NCBI GenBank assembly: GCA_963791495.1
Contig: CAWBST010000010.1
Span: 62,001-126,000, forward strand
DNA: 64,000 nt
Reading direction: 5' to 3'
Origin: JAMXLO01 sp963791495
GTDB lineage: Bacteria > Pseudomonadota > Alphaproteobacteria > Acetobacterales > Acetobacteraceae
Shown here: positions 46,064 to 55,343 of the stretch, one piece after another
How positions within the stretch are numbered: the first letter of the stretch is position 1
Layout of the letters: the number at the start of each line of letters is the position of its first letter
Program-made: the position numbers and the translations under genes
Notes under the pieces: model-generated
Database searches by the model: none
What the model saw: only the letters and a program-made list of their open reading frames with translations
What the model was told of the DNA's origin: nothing

Positions 46064-46711
46064 CTAGCGGAGGTGCCGCAGATCCGCGGGCGTCTCTAGC
46101 AGGGCGTCCGCGCCAGCCGACTGCAGTTCTTCACGACTGCCGTAGCCCCACAGCACGCCGACGGCGCGCAGCTCATTGGCATGCGCGCCGATCACGTCGT
46201 GCGATCGGTCGCCGACCATGATGGTACCGTTCGGATCGAGGCCCTCACGGCGCAGGATCGCACTGATCAACCGCGCCTTGTCGTCCAGGCTGCCATCCGG
46301 CTCCGTGCCATACACGGCGGATATCGCATCGGCGAACTCCAGCGCACCGACGATGCGCGAGGCATAGACCGTGCGCTTCGAGGTGGCGACGCAGCAGCGA
46401 GAGTCCATCGCCAGCAGCCGGACCGCCTCCGCAATCCCCGGGTATACCGTCGCCATATGCAGCCCGACCTCGCCATAGTGCGCGCGATAAGCCGCTATGC
46501 CGGTATCGACACGATCATCGCCATAGCAAGCGAGCAGGCGCCCGATCACGCTGGGGAGCGGTGGACCGATCAGTGGCGTCACGTCGAACGAAGGATCGGG
46601 GATGTGACCCAGCGCCCGCAGCGCTGCCTCGCAACTCGCCGCGATGCCGGGTCGAGAATCGATCAGCGTTCCGTCGAGATCGAGCAGGATGGCGCGCCGT
46701 GTCGCACTCAT
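46064..46711 (-). CDS. HAD family hydrolase (phosphoglycolate-phosphatase-like)
   Basis: 215 residues. Motif I LLDLDGTLIDSRPGI with both Asp residues, motif II VATSKRT, motif III/IV in LDPNGTIMVGDRSHDVIGA. Helical cap inserted after motif I. The TSKR variant in motif II is common in the pyrophosphatase/Gph-like group. Its ATG overlaps the stop of the luciferase-like gene (ATGA), so it is the third member of that short operon. Substrate unknown. Confidence 0.85.
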   Translation of the reverse strand: MSATRRAILLDLDGTLIDSRPGIAASCEAALRALGHIPDPSFDVTPLIGPPLPSVIGRLLACYGDDRVDTGIAAYRAHYGEVGLHMATVYPGIAEAVRLLAMDSRCCVATSKRTVYASRIVGALEFADAISAVYGTEPDGSLDDKARLISAILRREGLDPNGTIMVGDRSHDVIGAHANELRAVGVLWGYGSREELQSAGADALLETPADLRHLR

Positions 46712-47577
46712 AGCGATGCGTAGCGCGCGATCGTGTCACGCCAGCCGAGCAGATCCTCGGGGTCGGAGACCTTTCGCGCCAGTCCTGCGACTCCGGTCAC
46801 CGGCAACAGCACGCGCGACACGCCGGCAGCGGCGAAGTCGGCGAGCTGCGCCAGATCGTCCGGTATGCTGACAGTGATCTCCACGCCGGCGGAATCCCGG
46901 CCCGCCTCGCGCGCGGTGCGACGCACGATCTCGATGAGGTCCATCGGCAGACCGCGACCGGGAAAGAAGCCATCGCCTATGCGACCGGCGCGGCGAGCGG
47001 CGGCCTCGGTGTGGCCACCGATGATGATCGGCACCGATCTGTTCACCGGCTTCGGCCGCATGAACGCGTCCTTGAATGTGACGTAGCGACCCGAGAAATT
47101 CGGCGCATCGGCTGACCACAGTTCCCGCATGGCAGCGATGTATTCCTCGGTGCGGCGGCCGCGATTCTCGAACACGGCACCGATCGCATCGAATTCCTCC
47201 TTGAGCCAGCCGACGCCGATGCCGAGGAGGATCCGGCCATTCGACATGTGATCGAGAGTGGCGACCTGCTTGGCGACGATGACCGGATTGTGCTGCGGCA
47301 GGATCAGGATGCCTGTCGCGAGCCTGATGCGAGATGTCGCCGCGGCGACATACGCCATCCAGATCAGCGGATCGGGCAGCAGGAAGTCACCCTCACCGCC
47401 GGGCAGCCGACCATCGGATGTATAGGGATAGGCAGACTGATAGCCACGTGGAATCACGGTGTGTTCCACGGTCCACGCCGATTCAAACCCGGCGGCCTCG
47501 GCTGCCTGCATCAGTTCGACGGCACGCACGGGATCGACGTAGCGGCCTGTGTTGCAGTAGCGGAGACCGAATTTCAT
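46708..47577 (-). CDS. LLM class oxidoreductase, F420-type (TIGR03619-like)
   Basis: Luciferase-like TIM-barrel protein of 289 residues, related to the one at 27491. Motifs: FESAWTVEHTVIP, LATGILILPQHNPVIVAKQVATLDHMSNGRILLGIGVGWLKEEFDAIG and PIIIGGHTEAAARRAGRIGDGFFPG. Its ATG overlaps the stop of a relic of an endonuclease/exonuclease/phosphatase gene, which suggests that the relic was once translationally coupled to it. Substrate and cofactor (F420 or FMN) unknown. Confidence 0.87.
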   Translation of the reverse strand: MKFGLRYCNTGRYVDPVRAVELMQAAEAAGFESAWTVEHTVIPRGYQSAYPYTSDGRLPGGEGDFLLPDPLIWMAYVAAATSRIRLATGILILPQHNPVIVAKQVATLDHMSNGRILLGIGVGWLKEEFDAIGAVFENRGRRTEEYIAAMRELWSADAPNFSGRYVTFKDAFMRPKPVNRSVPIIIGGHTEAAARRAGRIGDGFFPGRGLPMDLIEIVRRTAREAGRDSAGVEITVSIPDDLAQLADFAAAGVSRVLLPVTGVAGLARKVSDPEDLLGWRDTIARYASL

Positions 47578-47783
47578 GACTGGGCACTCCTTCGGCCACG
47601 CTGCAGATCAATCAGCAGCGGTCCACGTTCGACGAACCGCCGCCGTGCCGCGATCAACACGCCGGTGCGCTGAGGTGGTGGCACAGGCTCCGTGGCATCG
47701 GCATCATGGCGCGCAATCGCGGCCATGATGCCGACCAGCCGTGATCCGCCACCCTGACGGATGTTCCAGGCGAGTAGCCACAC
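47574..47783 (-). pseudogene. Truncated endonuclease/exonuclease/phosphatase family relic
   Basis: 69 residues remain of a protein normally around 250. It opens with LLAWNIRQGGGSRLVGIMAAIARHDAD, the start of the EEP fold, and then jumps to PPPQRTGVLIAARRRF, a block that lies about 40 residues further in relatives; the rest of the domain with the catalytic His and Asp is missing. So an internal deletion and loss of the 3' part have occurred. The stop still overlaps the next gene's ATG. Confidence 0.55.
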
Positions 47784-47789
47784 GCAGCG

Positions 47790-48662
47790 TCAGTCTGTGA
47801 CGTACTCGCAGCGGAAGCCCTCGTCCCAGCGCTTGACGTAACCACGCGACGGCGATGGGAAGTGCGCGAAGCAGCACAGCGTGCCGGTGTCGCAATACGT
47901 CTCAAGGAACTTCCGACGCGTGTCCGCACCCTGCTTCGGATCGTAGTCCACACGCATCGCCAGCTCTGGATACTTCGCCTGCAGCGGCGAGTGGATCAGG
48001 TCGCCAGTAATCACGCCATCCTTCCCGCCGCGTCCCAACGCCACCGCGTAGTGATCGATCGTGTGGCCGGGCGTCGGCAGCAAACTGACGGTATCATCGA
48101 GCGCGTGGTCGCTGGTGACCAGGTCGCAGCGCTTCGCCTCGACGATCGGGATGACGCTGTCGACGATCGGCGGCAGCGAGGTCTTGTCGTTCTCCGCCAG
48201 CCAGTAGTCGAGCTCCGTCTTGGAGAACAGGTAGCGCGCCTTGGGGAAGGTCGGCACCCAGCGGCCGTTCTCCAGCTTCGTATTCCAGCCGACATGATCG
48301 ACGTGGAGATGCGTGCACATGACGAAGTCGATGTCGTTCACCGTCAACCCGGCCGCGGCGAGGCCGCGCATCCACACATCGTCCTTCTTCTGGTGCCACA
48401 GCGGCCGCGCGGTACGATCCTTGTCGTTGCCGATGCAACTATCTACCAGGATCGTGTGCCGCCCCGTCTGCACTATATAAGACTGGAAGCACAGCACCAG
48501 GTTGTCCTGCGGATCCAGCGCCTGGGGCGCGAGCCAGGAGCGGTTCTCCGCCAGCACCTCGGACCTCAGTTCGGGCAGGAATTCCAATGCGGGGGTGAAG
48601 CCGCATTCCATTTCGACAATCCGGTGGACCGTCATGTCGCCGATGCGGAACGTGTTGGCCAT
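47790..48662 (-). CDS. MBL fold metallo-hydrolase
   Basis: 290 residues, metallo-beta-lactamase fold. The metal motif is THLHVDHVGW near residue 117, with the later ligands in LLPTPGHTIDHY, ITGDLIHSP and AHFPSPSRGY. The N-terminus has a RIVEMECGF block found in the lactonase/hydrolase group. No signal peptide. It is divergent from the TPP enzyme pair and 6 bases from the EEP relic. Substrate unknown; quorum lactonase-like activity is possible but not shown. Confidence 0.88.
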   Translation of the reverse strand: MANTFRIGDMTVHRIVEMECGFTPALEFLPELRSEVLAENRSWLAPQALDPQDNLVLCFQSYIVQTGRHTILVDSCIGNDKDRTARPLWHQKKDDVWMRGLAAAGLTVNDIDFVMCTHLHVDHVGWNTKLENGRWVPTFPKARYLFSKTELDYWLAENDKTSLPPIVDSVIPIVEAKRCDLVTSDHALDDTVSLLPTPGHTIDHYAVALGRGGKDGVITGDLIHSPLQAKYPELAMRVDYDPKQGADTRRKFLETYCDTGTLCCFAHFPSPSRGYVKRWDEGFRCEYVTD

Positions 48663-48744
48663 TGGCTCGCTCCCTTGGATGGTTGGTCGGGATGATGTTA
48701 GCTAGCCGTCTCGCCTGCGACAAATCCCTTCCAGGGAGCCTCCG

Positions 48745-49263
48745 ATGAACGATGCGACCACCACGGCCCTGAGCCCCGAGACCGTGCTGCAGCACATGAA
48801 GCAGAACGGCGTCACCGACGTGGTCTGGCTTCCGGACAGCGAGACCAATTGGCTCTATCTGCTGATGAAGGCAGAACCATCGCTGCGGCTGGTCGGCGTG
48901 ACGCGCGAGGGCCATGCGTGCTCTATCGCCACTGGGTTGCATGTGGGCGGACGAAAACCGCTGATCCTGATCCAGAACACCGGCATGATGGAATCTGGCG
49001 ATTCGATACGCGGCTGGTTGCTGGGGATGAATGTGCCGGTTGTGCTGATGGTGGGCTATCGCGGCTGGACACGGCACGGGGTCACCACCGACACGGCCGC
49101 CACCTATACCGAGCGGTTCCTGATGGCGTTCGGCATCAACTACTACCTGGTTGAGAACGACGCCGATGCGCCGCGCATCTCGGTTGCATTTGAGGAGGCA
49201 CAGCGAACGCAGCGGCCGGTGGTTGTGCTGGTGGGCGACGAGTACCACGGATTCAACCGGTAA
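48745..49263 (+). CDS. TPP-binding decarboxylase, alpha subunit (Pyr domain)
   Basis: 172 residues, only the pyrimidine-binding half of a thiamine diphosphate enzyme. It resembles the alpha subunit of sulfopyruvate/phosphonopyruvate decarboxylases: WLPDSETNWLY, VTREGHACSIATGLHVGGRKPLILIQNTGMMESGDSIRGW. The Glu in TREGHA is the cofactor-activating Glu. The beta half is encoded right after. Probable substrate is a 2-oxo acid with an acidic head group; which one is not clear, since no sulfolactate or phosphonate genes are around. Confidence 0.82.
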   Translation: MNDATTTALSPETVLQHMKQNGVTDVVWLPDSETNWLYLLMKAEPSLRLVGVTREGHACSIATGLHVGGRKPLILIQNTGMMESGDSIRGWLLGMNVPVVLMVGYRGWTRHGVTTDTAATYTERFLMAFGINYYLVENDADAPRISVAFEEAQRTQRPVVVLVGDEYHGFNR

Positions 49264-49274
49264 GGATGCGCGCC

Positions 49275-49868
49275 ATGATGCATACGGCCGAAGCACTGAA
49301 GGTATTTGCCGAGCACCGCGGCAACGCTATCGTCGTGCCCGGACGAGGCGGACGGCATTGGGTGAAGCTGACTGCACACGAGACGCTTGACGTCCCACTC
49401 GGCGATCCGGCAATGGGGGGACACGCTGGGTTCGCACTCGGGCTCGCGCTGGCGCAGCCTGCGCGGCGCGTGATGCTGTTCGACTCCGAAGGCGATATCC
49501 TGATGAGCCTTGGCATGCTGGCGACGATCGCCGAGCAGGCACCGGCCAACTTCTACCACTTCCTGCTGGACAACGAGTGCTATGCGACCACAGGTGGTCA
49601 GCCTGTGCCGAACGCGACAGTGGTCACCTATGACGTGCTTGCGCGCGGCGCCGGCTATCCGCGCGCCTTCGCCTATGCCGACCTGACAGAATTCAAAACG
49701 AATCTGCCGGCGATCCTGGCGCAGCCGGGGCCGGTGTTCGTCGCCCTGAAGGTGTTGCCGGAGGTGGAGAACGCGCCGATCGGACGCCGGACACGCTGGC
49801 AGACGCGAACGCGCGACAAGGTTGTGCAGGACCTGCGCATCGAACTAGGACTTCACGGAACATCCTGA
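49275..49868 (+). CDS. TPP-binding decarboxylase, beta subunit (PP domain)
   Basis: 197 residues, pyrophosphate-binding half of the same enzyme. The TPP motif runs from LFDSEGDILMSLGML to LLDNECYATTGGQ. The usual GDG is replaced by SEG, so the metal ligand is Glu (E72) rather than Asp; the partner Asn is N100. I chose the ATG at 49275 because GGTAAGG stands 9 bases before it; an ATG at 49266 is too close to that site. Stops about 600 bases before the next gene. Confidence 0.82.
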   Translation: MMHTAEALKVFAEHRGNAIVVPGRGGRHWVKLTAHETLDVPLGDPAMGGHAGFALGLALAQPARRVMLFDSEGDILMSLGMLATIAEQAPANFYHFLLDNECYATTGGQPVPNATVVTYDVLARGAGYPRAFAYADLTEFKTNLPAILAQPGPVFVALKVLPEVENAPIGRRTRWQTRTRDKVVQDLRIELGLHGTS

Positions 49869-50465
49869 CACAGATCAGCCGAGACGGCTGAGCGCTCGCG
49901 CCAACAGCGTGGCGTCAATTGCGCCGCGCGAGCAGGCGCATCATCCCCCGATTCGCGACCACGGTCCATTCATTGAAATGTCCACGACGCGCGCCTCTGC
50001 CTCGATCGGCGAGGCGCAGGACATTTGTTTGGATGTCGCTGAACTGACGATCGGTGAGTCGACAGGCTTGATGCGACGTCTGACTGAACGAGCGGAATAG
50101 CCTGCGCGTATCGCGGGCGCACTAAGTTCTGCCTCGATCAGCAGTTGTTTCTTCTGCAGGATCTTCTCACACCCACAGATTTGCTCGCAACTATGTTAAG
50201 TGACGCACAATTGCGTGTAATAAGTCCGACCCCGCGTTATCAACTTATAGAGAACTGCGAGGTCAATATTCAATTAGATCACAGACATACATTGGCACGC
50301 GACTGAGAGTATTTTCCCAATCATTCAGTCTGCGCATCGGCGCTCACAACAGAACCGCGTACTGACGCCGATTTATTCGTAGTCGAAGTTGACAGGTCTT
50401 TGCCTGCGGACAAATTTTCGGCCGTTCGACGCAGTAACAGTGAAATGCATCGGGGGACGGGGAAT
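49869..50465. other. Non-coding, low-GC stretch before the peroxidase region
   Basis: No gene that I can support. A 63-codon frame (49909-50100) has no domain or ribosome site. From about 50100 the GC content falls clearly below the rest of the window. A small palindrome ACGCA-CAAT-TGCGT lies near 50203, and a perfect TTGACA at 50389-50394 could be the -35 of the peroxidase fragment, though its -10 is poor. The stretch looks like acquired or eroded DNA. Confidence 0.5.
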
Positions 50466-51060
50466 ATGCTCACCTTCAAAACTATTCATGATTTCACCGA
50501 CAACTCGGATAGTTTCTCAACCTTAAGTTTTAGAACCATCGATGGCACCGCCAACAACCTGATTAACCCAACGTTCAACACCACAGGCAGCGACATGATC
50601 CGCATCGCTGTTCCCAAATTCGCACCGGGCACCAAGAACACGCCAATCGACGGGCCAAGTCCCCGCGAAATCAGCAACGTCGTATCATCCGGGCTGCAGG
50701 CCGGAACAGCCGACACCACTGGCCTCTCTGCCATGATGTACGTCTGTGGACAGTTTATCGATCACGACCTCGATCACACGCTGCCCGACGGCACAATATC
50801 GACATCACCATTCCACCCGGCGATCCCAATTTCTCAGCCGGCAGCACTATTTCTTTGCCTCGATTCATCACGGATCCAGCCAACAGAAATACGGTGAACA
50901 GCATCACCGGCTGGCTTCGACGCGGCGAAGATCTCCGATCCCGCGACGGCCGCCAGTTCGCGCCTGCCCGACGGACACATGGCGACGAGTCCCAGCGGCA
51001 ATCCGCCCATCGTCAATGACGGCACTCGCCGCAAGAAGCAACAAACCTCACGGGAACAAC
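50466..51060 (+). pseudogene. Decayed N-terminal part of an animal-type haem peroxidase
   Basis: First frame from the ATG 50466 (GGGGA upstream): DSFSTLSFRTIDGTANNLINP, ISNVVSSGLQ, YVCGQFIDHDLDH with the distal His block. The homology then moves to another frame (IDITIPPGDPNFSAGSTIS to NTVNSITGW) and again to a third (FDAAKISDPATAAS to SPSGNPPIVNDGT). These match in order the first ~200 residues of the intact peroxidase that follows. At least two frame changes and loss of the remaining two thirds make it dead. It is a diverged, truncated tandem copy. Confidence 0.75.
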
Positions 51061-51061
51061 G

Positions 51062-53017
51062 ATGAAACAGACTGGACAGAACCATCACGGCGATAGCAAC
51101 GATAGCAGCGCCTTCGACGACAGCGACAGCGCCCAAGGCGACCTCGGGGGCGGTAGCTTCCACGGGACCAGCTACCGCCCGATCGGCGGCGGCGACACCG
51201 TCCCGCCGGTCACGACCGAGCTTCGCCTCGCCCCAGCGGACTTTACCACGCAGCCGGTAGGTTCGGACCCGAACCCGAGGACGATATCGGCGAACATTGC
51301 TGGCTTCAATGGCTTGGGCGACACCGTCGAGGACCCGACGAACTCGGCATGGCTCTACGTTCTGGGCCAGTTCGTCGACCATGACATCGACAAGGAGGTG
51401 TTGAACCCGGCGGTCAATGTCGATGTGACCGTGCCCGCGGGCGATCCGAACTTTCCGGCGGGCACCATCATCCCGCTCGGCGGCTCGGCCGGTGCGAACG
51501 CGGTGAACACCGTCGCCGGCTATCTCGATCTGTCGCAGGTCTATGGGTCCGACGAGGCGACCGATAACAGCCTCCGCAACGCCGACGGCACGATGAAGGA
51601 GGGGCCGGGCGGCTCGCCGCCCGTGGTCAACGGCGCCTTCGTCTCGGGCGACGTGCGCGTGGGCGAGAACCCTGAACTCTCAGGCGTGACCGCGCTCTTC
51701 ATCCGCGAGCACAATTTCTGGGTTGGGCAGTTGCAGCAGGCTCATCCCAACTGGACCGGCGATCAACTCTACGAGGCGGCGCGCGCCATCACCACCGCCG
51801 AATACGAGCATGTCATCACCAGCGAGTTCCTGCCGGCACTGATTGGCACCGACCTCGGGCCCTATCGCGGCTACGATCCCAACGTGAATCCGAACGTGTC
51901 GATGGAGTTCTCCACGGTCGCTTTCCGGGTCGGGCACAGCCAGGTCTCGGGGACGCAGACGCGGATCGACAATGACGGCAACGTCGTCGCGACGCAGAGC
52001 CTCGCCGATGCGTTCTTCGATACGCCCGCTCAATCGGCCGGCGCCGATAATTTCAACGCGCTGCTGCGTAACCTGTCGGCGGACCCTTCCCAGGCGACGG
52101 ACCCGTTCTCCGCCGACGTCCTGCGCAACGCGCTGTCCGCGCCACCGCAGCTCGTGGACCTGATCGCGATCGACATCCAGCGCCAGCGCGACCTTGGCCT
52201 CGGCACGCTGAACGAAATGCGGCAGGCGCTAGGCCTCGCGCCCTATACCTCCTTCGCACAGCTGTCCTCCGATCAGACGATCCAGGGACTCTACCAGCAA
52301 ACCTACGGCAGCATCGACAATGTCGACGCCTTCATGGGTGGGCTCGCGGAGGATCACGCGCCTGGCGCCGCGGTGGGCCCAACCTTCCAGGCGATCATCG
52401 AGGACCAGTTCCAGCGTATGCGCGACGGCGATGCCTACTGGTGGCAGAACCAAAACCTGCCGCAGGGCATCCAGAACATCGTGGAAAATACTACGCTCGG
52501 CGACATCATCGCACGCAACACCGGCACGCCTGCCTTGCAGCAGCAGGTGTTCATCGCCGCCGAGCGGCATCTCTCGACCGTAGCACCGGAGGATCCAGAC
52601 GCACCTCAGCTGGTCATCGGCGTCGACGACAACAGTGCCGTAATCGCGGGCGGACCCGCCGACGATACGATCGTGGCCGGGGCCGGACTGTCACAGGTGC
52701 TCACGGGCAACGGCGGGGTGGATAACTTCGTGTTCATCGACGGCAACCACAGCGACACGATCAGCGACTTCGACCCGGCACACGAAAAGATCCAGTTCAC
52801 CACGAGCGCGCCGCCGACGCTCGCGGACATGACGGGGACGGCGCATATCTCGGTCTCGGACTTTCCTATGGACGGCCATCATATCGGCGCCCTGGTGAGT
52901 TTCGCGGGCAACCAGATCGTGCTGGCCGGCGTGAGCGCGACCGATCTCAGCGCCGCTAATTTCATCGTCGCCCCCGGCGAGAGGATCGTGGTCGATCATG
53001 GCAACGGGTGCGCCTGA
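51062..53017 (+). CDS. Animal-type haem peroxidase with secreted C-terminal Ca-binding-like domain
   Basis: 651 residues. The peroxidase domain has the distal His H107 in LGQFVDHDID, DLSQVYGSDEATDNSLR, and the proximal His near residue 292 in AFRVGHSQVS. No Sec signal is seen. The last ~130 residues (VIAGGPADDTIVAGAG, LTGNGGVDNFVF, DTISDFDPAHEKI, LAGVSATDLSAANFIV) are of the RTX/hemolysin-type kind that goes with type I secretion. It probably is an extracellular oxidative enzyme. It follows a broken copy of itself and is followed by foreign scraps. No type I secretion genes are nearby. Confidence 0.87.
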   Translation: MKQTGQNHHGDSNDSSAFDDSDSAQGDLGGGSFHGTSYRPIGGGDTVPPVTTELRLAPADFTTQPVGSDPNPRTISANIAGFNGLGDTVEDPTNSAWLYVLGQFVDHDIDKEVLNPAVNVDVTVPAGDPNFPAGTIIPLGGSAGANAVNTVAGYLDLSQVYGSDEATDNSLRNADGTMKEGPGGSPPVVNGAFVSGDVRVGENPELSGVTALFIREHNFWVGQLQQAHPNWTGDQLYEAARAITTAEYEHVITSEFLPALIGTDLGPYRGYDPNVNPNVSMEFSTVAFRVGHSQVSGTQTRIDNDGNVVATQSLADAFFDTPAQSAGADNFNALLRNLSADPSQATDPFSADVLRNALSAPPQLVDLIAIDIQRQRDLGLGTLNEMRQALGLAPYTSFAQLSSDQTIQGLYQQTYGSIDNVDAFMGGLAEDHAPGAAVGPTFQAIIEDQFQRMRDGDAYWWQNQNLPQGIQNIVENTTLGDIIARNTGTPALQQQVFIAAERHLSTVAPEDPDAPQLVIGVDDNSAVIAGGPADDTIVAGAGLSQVLTGNGGVDNFVFIDGNHSDTISDFDPAHEKIQFTTSAPPTLADMTGTAHISVSDFPMDGHHIGALVSFAGNQIVLAGVSATDLSAANFIVAPGERIVVDHGNGCA

Positions 53018-53240
53018 ACCGTCGGCAATCAGGAGACCATCGGCGAGCGCACGCTGCGTCATCATCTCGGCGACCTCGCGGCTCACTTTGGCCGTCGCGA
53101 GGTCACCGAGATCGTGGTCAACCGGCCCAGCGAGTTCGACGCGCCTGACAGACACGCTGGCGTTCGCTACGGCAACGACACTGTGGACCTACTCGGCGTC
53201 ACGCCCGCGACCTCAGCCAGGCCGACGTCGTCGTGCTGAA
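53018..53240 (+). pseudogene. Scrap resembling the VirB11 N-terminus, then an RTX-like end
   Basis: A frame without a start reads ETIGERTLRHHLGDLAAHFG and then RREVTEIVVNRPSEF (about 53030-53131). TEIVVNRP is the N-terminal signature of VirB11/TrbB secretion ATPases. The following GNDTVDLLGVTPAT and, one frame over, QADVVVLN recall the C-terminal end of a Ca-binding secreted protein. Both are too short to be functional. Confidence 0.4.
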
Positions 53241-53316
53241 CAACCAGCGGCCTCGCGTTGCCGGCGATCTCGGGCATCACCAACACTTCGGTCAATGATG
53301 CAGCGGCAATTTCCGA

Positions 53317-54312
53317 TCAGCGCGCTTCGCCGACGAAACCGCGCTGTAGTGCGGCCAGGCTTTCCAGCGCCGCCTGTGACAATGGCCCCTTGTTGACCGC
53401 CGCCAACGCCTGCTCGAACTCGACCGGCGTTGCCATGCCGACGAGGATCGTACCCATCGCCTTGTGCGTGATTGCGAAACGCACAGCGGCTTCCGCAAGG
53501 CTGCCGGCGTGGCCCTGTTGCACCAGAGACGTAAGCCGACGCGCACGCTGCAGGTCCGCATCGTACGAACTGGCCGACCCGATCGGATCGGGTGGAGGAC
53601 TGGCGATCGGATGCCGCTCCGCCACGCCGCTCAGCGCGCCACCGGCCAGCACGCGAATGCCGACCACGCCAACGCCGGCAGCCTGCGTGTGGTCGAACAT
53701 CCTGCCATAATCCTGCGCCGGATAACCCGCCGACAATGCTTCGGCCGCGCTCGGGTTCAGCATGTTGTAGCTGACCTGCGCGGAAACGAACGCGCGCGAG
53801 TCGAGCACCTGGTGCAGCGCCGGCGTGTCGCCAACCGCGGTGATGCCGGGAAAACGCAGCTTACCTTGCTCGCGCAGTTTCTCGAACGCCGGCACAACCT
53901 CCTCCAGCACCGTTTTTGCCGACAGTGACTCACCGCCGCCATTCGTCGTGATGGCGTTGTGCAAATGGAAGATATCGACCTGCTCGCGTCCCATGCGCTT
54001 CAGGCTCGCCTCCAGCAACTCCGCAATCGCCGCGGCGATGCGACCGAAGGAGGTTGACAGAATGCGCACCTTGGTGCCAACCACCACGTTCGGCTTCAGC
54101 TTCGTCAGCACGCGGCCGAGGTTCTTTTCCGACTCGCCGTTGCCGTACATCGCCGCGGTGTCGAAGTAGTTCACCCCCGTCTCCAGCGCGCGCGCCACCG
54201 CGCGTTCCTGGTCAGCCGGCGCGCCCCGCACCATGAGTCCGCCCACCGCGCCACAGCCGAAACCCAGGATCGACACCTGCAGTCCGGTCCGCCCGAATGT
54301 CCGCATTTCCAT
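53317..54312 (-). CDS. Aldo/keto reductase
   Basis: NADPH-dependent TIM-barrel reductase of 331 residues. The tetrad is visible: Asp and Tyr in YFDTAAMYGNGESE, Lys in VVGTKV and His in DIFHLHN. The N-terminal MEMRTFGRTGLQVSILGFGCGAVGG is the family's start. It is followed (upstream in DNA order) by a ketopantoate-reductase-like gene on the same strand, 18 bases away. Substrate unknown. Confidence 0.88.
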   Translation of the reverse strand: MEMRTFGRTGLQVSILGFGCGAVGGLMVRGAPADQERAVARALETGVNYFDTAAMYGNGESEKNLGRVLTKLKPNVVVGTKVRILSTSFGRIAAAIAELLEASLKRMGREQVDIFHLHNAITTNGGGESLSAKTVLEEVVPAFEKLREQGKLRFPGITAVGDTPALHQVLDSRAFVSAQVSYNMLNPSAAEALSAGYPAQDYGRMFDHTQAAGVGVVGIRVLAGGALSGVAERHPIASPPPDPIGSASSYDADLQRARRLTSLVQQGHAGSLAEAAVRFAITHKAMGTILVGMATPVEFEQALAAVNKGPLSQAALESLAALQRGFVGEAR

Positions 54313-54330
54313 CTTCAGATCCTCCTGTCG

Positions 54331-55311
54331 TCAGCGCGAATAGAGTCCCGCCGCACAAGCCCTCACCTTCACCATCGCCACCAGCAGATCGAGTGTGGGC
54401 GTCGCCACACCCACCATGCGAGCGAGTTCCAACGGTGCGTCGAAGATGCCGTCGATCTCCATCGGCCGACCAAGCTCCAGGTCCTGCAGGATACTCGGCT
54501 TGTGGTCCAGGCTGCGGCCGTGTGCGATGCGCTTGTCGTGATCGGCATCCGGCTTCGCACCGAGCGCGTTCGCCACTGCGGCGGCCTCCTGCATCACGCG
54601 ACGCGCCGCAGCGACGCATTCGGGTTCCTGGAACAGATCGCGGATGCTCACCTGGGTCAGCACCGCCATCGGCGCGTTGCCGAGATTGCCCAGCAATTTG
54701 TTCCAGATTTCGTCACGGATCGCGGTCGACACAGGAGCCTTCATGCCGCCGCCGTTGATATGTGCCGCGATCGCCTGCACACGTTGCGTTTCACGGCCGT
54801 CCGGCTCACCCAGCACCACGCGCGAATTCGGGTTCTCCAGCTCGACCACACCCGGCGCGATCACTGCGCTCGCGGCATACACCACCCCGGCTATCGCACG
54901 CTCCGGCCCGATCGCGCGCCACAGCGCGTCACCCGGATCGATCTTGGGCAGCCGGCGGCCTTCCAGTGCGCCGCCGATGCCGTGGAAGTAGAACCACGGA
55001 ATGCCGTTCATCACGAACGCAACGGACGTGTCGGTCTTGAGCAACGGACCGATCCCGGAAGCGACCGCGGGAAGCGCCGGCGCCTTCACGGTCACCAGCA
55101 CGGCATCCTGCGGCCCGAGCGCCCAGGGATCATCGCTTGCCTGCACACGCGCGTGCAGCTGACCCTCGCTGGTGTGCACGGTCAGCCCGTCGTGCTGAAT
55201 CGCCGCGAGGTGCGGGCCGCGCGCCAGCACCGATACCTCTGCCCCGCCGCGCGCCAGGCGCACCGCCAGGTGGCCGCCGATCGCACCGGCACCGTAAACA
55301 CAAACGCGCAT
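54331..55311 (-). CDS. Ketopantoate reductase family protein (PanE/ApbA-like)
   Basis: 326 residues, NADP-dependent. GAGAIGGHLAVRL is the nucleotide motif; VTVKAPALPAV holds the catalytic-region Lys; the second catalytic Lys is in RDEIWNKLLGNLGNAPM; and the C-terminal KPSILQDLELGRPMEIDGI is family-typical. Many genomes have several paralogues, so a true role in pantothenate synthesis cannot be claimed. In an operon with the aldo/keto reductase. Confidence 0.85.
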   Translation of the reverse strand: MRVCVYGAGAIGGHLAVRLARGGAEVSVLARGPHLAAIQHDGLTVHTSEGQLHARVQASDDPWALGPQDAVLVTVKAPALPAVASGIGPLLKTDTSVAFVMNGIPWFYFHGIGGALEGRRLPKIDPGDALWRAIGPERAIAGVVYAASAVIAPGVVELENPNSRVVLGEPDGRETQRVQAIAAHINGGGMKAPVSTAIRDEIWNKLLGNLGNAPMAVLTQVSIRDLFQEPECVAAARRVMQEAAAVANALGAKPDADHDKRIAHGRSLDHKPSILQDLELGRPMEIDGIFDAPLELARMVGVATPTLDLLVAMVKVRACAAGLYSR

Positions 55312-55343
55312 TCCACGCTCTCCCGATCCGTCGCGACGAGATG

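Noticed and set aside
49909..50100. A 63-codon frame in the low-GC gap
   Set aside because: No ribosome site, no domain, and it lies in eroded DNA.
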